The notes beneath the pieces are model-generated. The model made no database searches, was not told the origin of the DNA, and saw nothing but the letters and a program-made list of their open reading frames with translations. This document shows positions 1-6,088 of a stretch of DNA of 11,269 nt, piece after piece. The translations under genes were made by a program, and so were the position numbers. This DNA comes from Victivallales bacterium (GTDB lineage: Bacteria > Verrucomicrobiota > Lentisphaeria > Oligosphaerales > Lenti-02): NCBI GenBank assembly GCA_018648945.1, contig JABGQJ010000201.1:1-11269 (forward strand), written 5' to 3'. How positions within the stretch are numbered: position 1 is the stretch's first letter; each line of letters starts with the position of its first letter.

Positions 1-265
1 TCGTGAAGCCGGGCCGACCAAACAGCGGGACCCAATCGTGCACCCGCTGCGCCCAATCGGGCAGGTGCATCCCCCCAATATCCGTGGAGAGCAGGCTCAG
101 GCGGATGCCGTTGGTGTAGTAGCGGTCTGTCCGCACGAACAGATCGTTGTCGAAGTGAAGGCTGACACTGTGCAGCTCACTGGGCCAGAGACCGGTCTCG
201 GTTTCCGCCGACGGTACCCGCAGGCCGAGCAGAACGGCCGACACGACAAGGAGCCACTGTTTCAT
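1..265 (-). CDS. LpxR-like lipid A deacylase family protein (DUF2219), N-terminal part only
   Basis: This gene reads leftward off the window edge, so only the first 88 residues are present. It begins MKQWLLVVSAVLLGL and has a typical signal peptide (basic N-terminus, hydrophobic core, PSA at 18-20 before ETE), so the product is probably exported. Residues 34-60 contain FDNDLF and then DRYYTNGIRLSLLS. This matches the N-terminal signature of the LpxR family, outer-membrane barrels that remove the 3'-acyloxyacyl group of lipid A. In that family the Asn-Asp pair near the mature N-terminus, here N40-D41, belongs to the calcium/active site. The ATG at 265 is chosen because GGAGGAG lies 8 nt upstream and the signal peptide follows directly; a GTG one codon earlier is also possible. 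It starts 69 nt after the pheT stop with no visible terminator, so read-through from pheST is likely. The family call rests on the N-terminal motif; deacylase activity is inferred. Confidence 0.75.
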   Translation of the reverse strand, partial: MKQWLLVVSAVLLGLRVPSAETETGLWPSELHSVSLHFDNDLFVRTDRYYTNGIRLSLLSTDIGGMHLPDWAQRVHDWVPLFGRPGFT

Positions 266-334
266 CACGCGTTCTCCTCCACACTGTGGCCCCCAGCAGG
301 GATCCCAGCACGTGCATAGATCGACCAGCCCAGC

Positions 335-2737
335 CTAGCGCAATTCGACGCCGAGGGTCTTGACCAAGTGCTGGCGCACCTTCTCGTGCAGCTTGTTGAC
401 CTTCTTGTCCGTCAGAGTTGCTCTTGCATCCCGATAGACGACCGAGTATGCCAGGCTCTTCTTGCCCGCGCCAAGGGCCTTCTCGTCTTCGTAGATGTCG
501 AAGAGCTCCACCCGCTCGATGAGCGGCAGCCTGAGCGAGAAAACGGCGTCCACCACGGCCTGGTTCTCCAGACCCGCATCGGCCAGGATCGCGATATCAC
601 GAGTCGTCGCCGGGAACTGTGGCAGCGGCTCGTAGATCCGAGGACGTTCGGCGCACGCAAGGACGCGGTCCAACTCGATCACGGCCATGAAGACCGGGTG
701 TTTCAGGCGCATGTCCTGGGTCAGTTCCTCGCAGACCTGGCCGAAGACAGCCACTTGCTGGCCGTCGATCTCGAAGGCCGCAGTCAGGCCTGGGACCAGG
801 GAGGGATGCTCGGCGGCGGCGCAGACCGCAGTCAGGCGACGGGCCTCGAACCAGCCCTCAAGCACGCCCTTCAGATCGTAGAGATCCACCGCCACCGCCT
901 TCTCGTCGCCATACCGTTCAGGTTGGACGCGGCCGGTCATCACGATGCCGATCTGATTGCGTTCCTCGGGCAAGCCGGGGGCATTGACCAGCACGCGGCC
1001 CTGCTCGAAGATGGCCAGATCGTCGATGTTGTGGGCGATATTGTGCGCCGTGCTCGCTATCATCGCCGGGATGAGGCTCGGGCGCAGGGTGCCAAGCTCG
1101 ATACTCAACGGGTTGACCGGCTTGATCAACTGCTCATCGGTCACGCCCGTGCACTTGGTCGCCGCCTCGGGGTTGATGAAGCTGTAGGTCATCGTCTCCT
1201 GCAGGCCGAGGCCACGCAACTGGGCGCGGGATTCCTCCAGTGGGTAGAATCCGTCCGCTTCGCGGGGCCCGCCGGAGAGTGCCACCGGCATGGCGGCAGG
1301 GATGTTCTCCAAGCCGAACAGTCGGGCCACTTCCTCGACGATGTCCGCCTCGCGCTCCAGGTCATGACGGAACGAGGGGATCGAGACGTTGATCGTCTCC
1401 TCGGTCATCTCGGAGACGGTCAACCCCAGATTCAGCATCTGCTGGCGAACCGTTTCGCGCGGGATGTCCACCCCGATCAGGGAGTTGATCTTGGCGAAGC
1501 GGGCCGTCACCGTGTGGGGAGTGTAGGGTTTCGGGTAGGCATCAATCACACCTGCCACCACTTCGCCACCGCCCAATTCGGCGATCAGGGCAGCAGCGCG
1601 GCGGCTGGCGAACTCGCACATGTCCAGGCCCACGCCGCGCTCGAAGCGGTGCGAGGAATCGCTGGAAACCCCGAGGTCGCGGGAGGTGGCGCGGATGTTG
1701 GAGGCATGGAACACGGCGCTCTCCAGGAGAACCGTGGTCGTCGTGTCGCGAATCTCGCTGGCCAAGCCGCCCATGACCCCGGCCAGGGCCACGCCCTTCT
1801 CGCCATCGCAGATGAGCAGGTTGTCGCAGGTGAGTTCCCGTTCGACCTCGTCGAGGGTGGTGATCTTCTCGCCAGCGGCCGCGCGACGGACCACGATCCT
1901 GCGCCCGGCGAGGAACTCGTAGTCGAAGGCGTGCAAGGGCTGGCCGCATTCCATCATCACGTAGTTGGTGATATCCACCACGTTGTTGATCGGGCGCAGA
2001 CCGACGGCGCGCAGGGCCTCCTGCAGCCACTCGGGGCTCGGGGCGATGGTGATGTTGCGGATGACTCGCACGGTGTAGCGCGGGCAGAGCTCGGCGTCGA
2101 GGACCTCCACCGAGGCCATATCCGCCACCTTTGCGTCGGACGCCTCGCAGAAGGAAACGTCGGGCAGACGGAATGCAGCGAGGGTGCCGGTGACGGCCGC
2201 GATCTCGCGGGCGATGCCGATGTGGCATAGCCAGTCCGGCCGATTGGGGGTCACTTCCCAATCGATCACCGTATCCGCGCTCGCCAGGGAGCCAATCACT
2301 GGCTCGCCCACCGGGGCATCAGCTGGCAGTTCAAGCAACCCGGAATGGGCGCCGCCCAAGCCCAGTTCGTCGGCAGCGCAGAGCATGCCGAAGGAGACGA
2401 CGCCGCGAATCTTGCTCTTCTTGATCTTGAATTTCTCGCCGAGAACGGTGCCAATGCGGGCGCACGGGACCTTCTTGCCCGCGTCGCAATTGGGGGCACC
2501 ACAGACGATCTGCAGGGGGGCTTCCTCCCCCACATTGACGCTGCACACGCTCAGCGTGTCCGCATCGGGATGGGGTTGGCGGTCGAGAATCTCCGCGACC
2601 ACGACGGTTTCAGGAACGTCGCAGGTGGACTCTATGCCTTCCACCTCGAGCCCGGCCATGGTCAGGCGTTCGGCCATCTCGGCCGGTTCCCAGTCAATAT
2701 CGATATAGTTCTCAAGCCATTTGATTGAAGTCTTCAT
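335..2737 (-). CDS. pheT: Phenylalanine--tRNA ligase beta subunit
   Basis: This encodes the large subunit of cytoplasmic phenylalanyl-tRNA synthetase, which with PheS forms the (alpha-beta)2 enzyme that charges tRNA-Phe. The 800 residues are the normal bacterial length. The domains run in the usual order: an N-terminal segment, the tRNA-binding OB fold (about 40-150, with HPDADTLSVC and the KIRGVVSFGMLCAADELGL region), B3/B4 (about 215-390, with NNVVDITNYVMMECGQPLHAFD-type sequence at 251-272 and SHRFERGVG at 362-370), B5 (about 405-475), the catalytic-like core (about 490-690) and a C-terminal ferredoxin-fold anticodon-binding domain (about 706-799, PQFPATTRDIAIL). B3/B4 is where the family edits Tyr-tRNA-Phe. 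The ATG at 2737 has AAGGA 9 nt upstream and gives the canonical MKTSIKWLENYI start. It lies 90 nt after pheS, with a GC hairpin between. Nothing is missing or broken. Confidence 0.98.
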   Translation of the reverse strand: MKTSIKWLENYIDIDWEPAEMAERLTMAGLEVEGIESTCDVPETVVVAEILDRQPHPDADTLSVCSVNVGEEAPLQIVCGAPNCDAGKKVPCARIGTVLGEKFKIKKSKIRGVVSFGMLCAADELGLGGAHSGLLELPADAPVGEPVIGSLASADTVIDWEVTPNRPDWLCHIGIAREIAAVTGTLAAFRLPDVSFCEASDAKVADMASVEVLDAELCPRYTVRVIRNITIAPSPEWLQEALRAVGLRPINNVVDITNYVMMECGQPLHAFDYEFLAGRRIVVRRAAAGEKITTLDEVERELTCDNLLICDGEKGVALAGVMGGLASEIRDTTTTVLLESAVFHASNIRATSRDLGVSSDSSHRFERGVGLDMCEFASRRAAALIAELGGGEVVAGVIDAYPKPYTPHTVTARFAKINSLIGVDIPRETVRQQMLNLGLTVSEMTEETINVSIPSFRHDLEREADIVEEVARLFGLENIPAAMPVALSGGPREADGFYPLEESRAQLRGLGLQETMTYSFINPEAATKCTGVTDEQLIKPVNPLSIELGTLRPSLIPAMIASTAHNIAHNIDDLAIFEQGRVLVNAPGLPEERNQIGIVMTGRVQPERYGDEKAVAVDLYDLKGVLEGWFEARRLTAVCAAAEHPSLVPGLTAAFEIDGQQVAVFGQVCEELTQDMRLKHPVFMAVIELDRVLACAERPRIYEPLPQFPATTRDIAILADAGLENQAVVDAVFSLRLPLIERVELFDIYEDEKALGAGKKSLAYSVVYRDARATLTDKKVNKLHEKVRQHLVKTLGVELR

Positions 2738-2790
2738 CGGGGTGGATCCTTGGTCGAATGCGCATCCAGTCGTGGGTGGCGGGAAGGAGT

Positions 2791-2820
2791 CGGGCGGCGG
2801 CCGTTGGGCAGCGCCGCCCG
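2791..2820 (-). other. GC-only hairpin between pheS and pheT
   Basis: Arms CGGGCGGCG (2791-2799) and CGCCGCCCG (2812-2820) are perfect 9-bp inverted complements around a 12-nt loop. The stem begins 7 nt after the pheS stop in the direction of transcription. No T-run follows, so it is not a standard intrinsic terminator. It is more likely an intercistronic structure that protects the pheS 3' end or tunes the pheS:pheT ratio. The base pairing is seen directly; the role is inferred. Confidence 0.6.
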
Positions 2821-2827
2821 TCCCGCA

Positions 2828-3844
2828 TCAAAACTGCGCCAGGAAGCGCATGTCGTTCTCGTAGATCAGCCGGATATCGTTGATGCCAAGGCAGATCATG
2901 GCAATGCGCTCGATCCCCATGCCAAATGCATAGCCCGACCATTCCTCGGGGTCATAGCCCACGTTCCGGAGCACGTTGGGATCAACCATGCCGGCCCCGG
3001 CGATCTCGATCCAGCCGGAACCCTTGCAGACGCGACAGCCCTTGCCCTTGCAGACGACGCAGGTGAAGTCGAACTCGATGCTGGGCTCGGTGAAGGGGAA
3101 GAAGTGGGGACGGAAGCGTACGTCCGTGCCTGGCCCGAGCATTTCGCGCGCGAACTCCGCCACCACGCCCTTGAGATCGGCCATGGAGACATCGTGGTCG
3201 ATGTACAGGCCCTCGATCTGATGGAAGTTCATGCTGTGGGTCGCATCCGGCGTGTCCCGCCGATAGCAGCGACCAGGACAGATGATCCGGATCGGCGGCT
3301 CCCGACCTTCCATGACGCGAATCTGCACGGGGGAGGTCTGGGTACGCAGCAGACGCCCGTCCGCCAAGTAGAACGTGTCCTGCATGTCGCGCGACGGATG
3401 GTCCGCTGGCGTGTTCAGCGCGTCGAAGTTGTGGTAGACCGTGTCCAGGTCCGGACCATCGGCCACGACAAACCCCAGGCGCCGGAAGATGCTCACCGCC
3501 TCGTCCATGATGCGCGTCACCGGGTGCATGCCGCCCACGCGGCGCTTGCGCCCGGGCAGAGTCACATCGATGGCGTCCGCCGAGACCGAGCCAGAGGCCA
3601 CACGACGGGTCGCCTCGTCCAAGGCGGCTTGCAGGCCCTGTTTGACTTCGTTCAAGGTCTTGCCCGTGGCGGGACGCTCATCGGCGGCCACGCTGCCCAT
3701 CCGTTTCATCAGGCCGGGCAGAGACCCTTTGCGTCCGCTAAATCGGATCCGGCATTCCTCGACGGCGGCCTCGTCGGCGGCCTCCGACAACACGTGTCGG
3801 GCCTCGTCCAGGAGATGCATCAGATCCGTTTGCAGTTCGTTCAT
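2828..3844 (-). CDS. pheS: Phenylalanine--tRNA ligase alpha subunit
   Basis: This is the catalytic subunit of phenylalanyl-tRNA synthetase, a class II enzyme that activates phenylalanine with ATP and transfers it to tRNA-Phe. It has 338 residues, normal for bacterial PheS. Residues 1-85 form the charged coiled-coil arm that binds tRNA. Motif 1 begins near MHPVTRIMDEAV (106-117), motif 2 spans about 186-212 (CYRRDTPDATH, then FHQIEG), FTEPSIEFD is at 251-259, and motif 3 is GYAFGMGIER (304-313). Four cysteines (C262, C265, C270, C273) form a CxxC-x4-CxxC knuckle, a variant seen in many bacterial PheS proteins that suggests zinc binding. The frame stays open to 4300, but the ATG at 3844 is the start because AAGGA lies 7 nt upstream, the family N-terminus begins there, and the extension is low-complexity antisense of the divergent gene. 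pheT follows 90 nt downstream. The usual infC-rpmI-rplT genes are not upstream here. Confidence 0.98.
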   Translation of the reverse strand: MNELQTDLMHLLDEARHVLSEAADEAAVEECRIRFSGRKGSLPGLMKRMGSVAADERPATGKTLNEVKQGLQAALDEATRRVASGSVSADAIDVTLPGRKRRVGGMHPVTRIMDEAVSIFRRLGFVVADGPDLDTVYHNFDALNTPADHPSRDMQDTFYLADGRLLRTQTSPVQIRVMEGREPPIRIICPGRCYRRDTPDATHSMNFHQIEGLYIDHDVSMADLKGVVAEFAREMLGPGTDVRFRPHFFPFTEPSIEFDFTCVVCKGKGCRVCKGSGWIEIAGAGMVDPNVLRNVGYDPEEWSGYAFGMGIERIAMICLGINDIRLIYENDMRFLAQF

Positions 3845-3893
3845 CGGGGAATCCTTCGTTGACTCCGATCGGCGCGCACCGTACGCGCATTGG

Positions 3894-3921
3894 GGGGAAC
3901 TCATACTGATAGCCGTTCCCC
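3894..3921. repeat. Perfect 7-bp inverted repeat in the divergent promoter region
   Basis: GGGGAAC (3894-3900) and GTTCCCC (3915-3921) are exact inverted complements separated by 14 bp. The dyad sits between pheS and the divergent DUF6785 gene, and its central part overlaps a weak candidate -10 for pheS. It could be an operator or a leader hairpin. A shorter GCGCG/CGCGC dyad lies just downstream (about 3872-3888). Function is unknown. Confidence 0.4.
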
Positions 3922-3934
3922 GCCGTTTTTCCAG
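3906..3934 (-). promoter_or_regulatory. Weak candidate sigma70 promoter for pheST
   Basis: On the minus strand CTGGAA (3934-3929) is followed after 17 nt by TATCAG (3911-3906). These match the sigma70 consensus at about 3/6 and 4/6 positions, so the support is thin. Placement about 60 nt upstream of the pheS start is reasonable. No T-box or phenylalanine-rich leader peptide is evident in the leader. Confidence 0.2.
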
Positions 3935-3967
3935 TCCCCCTGCCTTCTCTTGTGCCCCCTCGGTCGC

Positions 3968-3996
3968 TTGACGAACCTCCGCCTTCCCAGTACGTT
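3968..3996 (+). promoter_or_regulatory. Candidate promoter for the DUF6785 / VWA-TPR unit
   Basis: TTGACG (3968-3973) is 5/6 to the -35 consensus. After a 17-nt spacer comes TACGTT (3991-3996), a weak -10. Transcription would begin near 4003, about 30 nt before the chosen GTG start at 4035, leaving room for the ribosome site. Spacing is ideal but the -10 is poor. Confidence 0.35.
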
Positions 3997-4034
3997 CCGT
4001 GGTTTGTTTCGCGCCACCCGAACTGGAGTACAAT

Positions 4035-6083
4035 GTGACTCTTCGCGCTCTCTTCCTGGCCTTGGCCAGCATCTTCGTCATCTGCACCTTCGGGTTCTTC
4101 AACGATTTCGTCCTCAAGCAGACGTACATGGTGGGCACCTTCATGCCCATCCCCGTGTATGGGGGACTGATTCTCTTCCTCTTGCTGGTGAACCCGTTCC
4201 TGAAGTGGCTGGGCACTCGCTGGCTGCTCACCAACCAGGAATTGGCGGTGGCGGTGGGGATCATCCTCTTCGCCTGTTTCATCCCCGGGCGCGGGCTCAT
4301 GCATCATGCCACCGGGGCAATGATGCTGCCGCACCACTACGCCAAGACGAACACCACCTGGCGCGAGGCCAAGGCCTTGAAGATGGTGCCCGAGAAGTTC
4401 CTCGCAGACATTTCCGAGAACGAAGACAAGTCCCTGACCGGCTTTGTGCAGGGCGCAGAGGGCAAGACGCGCGTCGGGCTGCGGGAGATCCCCTGGTCCT
4501 CGTGGGCTCGCCCGTTCCTGTTCTGGGGGCCGTTGCTGCTCACCATCGCCATCGCCCTGACCGGTCTGGCGCTGGTGGTCCACCGACAGTGGACGACCCA
4601 TGAACAGATCCCCTACCCCATCGTCACCTTCGCTGAATCGCTGCTGCCCAAGAAGGGGCACGCGCTCGGCGGCGTCTTCCAAGAGCCGCTGTTCTGGCTC
4701 GGCTCGCTAGTAGTGCTGGCCATCCACCTCAACAACTACGCCATGGTCTGGTGGCCGGAGAACCTGGTCCCCGTCCAGCTGCGCTTCAACTTCACCCCGC
4801 TCCTGCGCCTCTCGCCCACCTTCTCCCGAGGCGGCGGCTGGGGCATTCTCTACCCCCGCCTGCTCTTCACGGTCGTCGGTTTTGCCTACTTCCTGTCCAC
4901 GGATGTGTCTCTTTCCATGGGCTTGGCTCCCTATCTGTACGCCTATTTCAGTGGCTGGTGCGTGGGGCGCGGGATACAGCTGCGCGCCAATTTCTTCGCG
5001 CTGGAGAACATTGAGCGCAACCTCTACGGGGGGGCCTACCTTGGCATGGGCGTGGCCATGCTCTACACGGGCCGCCGCTACTACACCAGCGTCTGCCGCC
5101 GGTGCTTCGGCTTGAAGGACCGAGACAATCCGGAGGCCTCGGCAGTCTGGGGTGCCCGCATCGCCCTGCTGGCCAGCACCGCCTTCATCGCCCAACTGGT
5201 CGGCGTCGGCATCGACTGGCAGTTGGCCACGCTTTACACCTTCCTTTTCCTGCTCATCTCCGTCGTGCTCAGCCGGGTCGTGGCCGAAACCGGGGCCTTC
5301 TTCATCCACTGCTATTTCTACCCCTGCGCCTTGTTGGTCAGCTTCCTCGGAGCTCAGGCCTTCGACCCCAAGACCATGGCCACGATGTTCTTTATCACCA
5401 TGATCCTGATGATTGATCCGCGCGAGATCTTCATGCCCTTCGCCATCCACGCCTTCGCGCTCATGGACCGCACCAAGGTACGCCTGGGCAGACCCGCTGC
5501 CGCTGGGCTCGTGGCCGTGGTCATCGGCCTGGGTGTCGCCGCCGCCGCCACGCTCTACTGGCAGTACAATGAGGGGGCCACGTCCGTCGGCGACGGCTGG
5601 AGCCTGAATGTGATGCGCTGGCCCTTCGACAACGGCGCGAAGCTGCACCAGCGACTGGAATCTCTGGGCCGCATCGGGGCGGGGGCCGCAGAGGTCGGGA
5701 CCACTCCCACGGGCTTCGCTCGTTTCACGCAGGCCATCCCGCACCGGGCCGGCATGGTTGCCTTCTTCTCCGCCATGGGGCTGGTTCTTCTGTTCACGTT
5801 CTGCCGCATGCGCTTCGCCAAGTTCCCTCTGCACCCGGTCATCTTTGTGCTCCTCGGCTCATACCAGAGCCGCTACCTGGGGTTCTCCTTCCTGATTGGC
5901 TGGCTGATCAAGCGGTGGGTGGTGAAATACGGCGGTGCCCACCTCTACGCCAAACTCAAGCCCCTGATGATCGGGATTATCGCCGGGGAGATGATGGGCG
6001 GCGTGATCACCATGCTCATCGGGGCCATCTACTACTTCGTGACGAAGGAACCACCCAAGCGGTTCGTCATCCTCGGAGCGTAG
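4035..6083 (+). CDS. DUF6785/DUF6784 family polytopic membrane protein
   Basis: This is a 682-residue, very hydrophobic inner-membrane protein with roughly 12-15 likely membrane segments. The clearer ones are near 5-23, 41-57, 68-84, 160-182, 218-236, 274-305, 373-393, 397-413, 448-460, 488-507, 574-590 and 645-668. Landmarks of the DUF6785 family are the FMPIPVYGGLILFLL segment (36-50), the soluble loop at about 100-155, HRQWTTHEQIPYPI (183-196) and RVVAETGAFF (414-423). The C-terminal DUF6784-type block has VVKYGGAHLYAKLKP (629-643) followed by IIAGE. These families are common in PVC-group bacteria and have no established function; transport or export is only a guess from the topology. The start is GTG at 4035, with GGAG 6 nt upstream. 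A GTG at 3999 is in frame but lacks a ribosome site, and an ATG at 4033 is out of frame. The VWA-TPR gene follows after 5 nt. Confidence 0.88.
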   Translation: MTLRALFLALASIFVICTFGFFNDFVLKQTYMVGTFMPIPVYGGLILFLLLVNPFLKWLGTRWLLTNQELAVAVGIILFACFIPGRGLMHHATGAMMLPHHYAKTNTTWREAKALKMVPEKFLADISENEDKSLTGFVQGAEGKTRVGLREIPWSSWARPFLFWGPLLLTIAIALTGLALVVHRQWTTHEQIPYPIVTFAESLLPKKGHALGGVFQEPLFWLGSLVVLAIHLNNYAMVWWPENLVPVQLRFNFTPLLRLSPTFSRGGGWGILYPRLLFTVVGFAYFLSTDVSLSMGLAPYLYAYFSGWCVGRGIQLRANFFALENIERNLYGGAYLGMGVAMLYTGRRYYTSVCRRCFGLKDRDNPEASAVWGARIALLASTAFIAQLVGVGIDWQLATLYTFLFLLISVVLSRVVAETGAFFIHCYFYPCALLVSFLGAQAFDPKTMATMFFITMILMIDPREIFMPFAIHAFALMDRTKVRLGRPAAAGLVAVVIGLGVAAAATLYWQYNEGATSVGDGWSLNVMRWPFDNGAKLHQRLESLGRIGAGAAEVGTTPTGFARFTQAIPHRAGMVAFFSAMGLVLLFTFCRMRFAKFPLHPVIFVLLGSYQSRYLGFSFLIGWLIKRWVVKYGGAHLYAKLKPLMIGIIAGEMMGGVITMLIGAIYYFVTKEPPKRFVILGA

Positions 6084-6088
6084 TCTGA

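Noticed and set aside
266..334. GGGATCCC palindrome between pheT and the lpxR-like gene as a terminator
   Set aside because: The symmetry does not extend beyond 8 bp and no T-run follows.
368..2230. 620-codon plus-strand open frame opposite pheT
   Set aside because: It is the antisense of a certain pheT gene in GC-rich DNA. The translation is rich in H, R, G, D and Q and shows no family motif.
2750..3862. 370-codon plus-strand open frame opposite pheS
   Set aside because: It is antisense of pheS and carries no motif or credible ribosome site.
3999..4034. Upstream GTG start for the DUF6785 protein
   Set aside because: It has no ribosome site, while the GTG at 4035 has GGAG at 6 nt and begins directly at the first membrane segment.
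3845..4300. N-terminal extension of pheS to 4300
   Set aside because: The extra 152 residues are low-complexity and overlap the divergent DUF6785 gene. The ATG at 3844 has a good ribosome site and matches the family length.
4707..5834. 375-codon minus-strand open frame opposite the DUF6785 gene
   Set aside because: The translation is a highly charged E/G/Q/D-rich shadow of hydrophobic codons read in reverse. The plus strand encodes the membrane protein.
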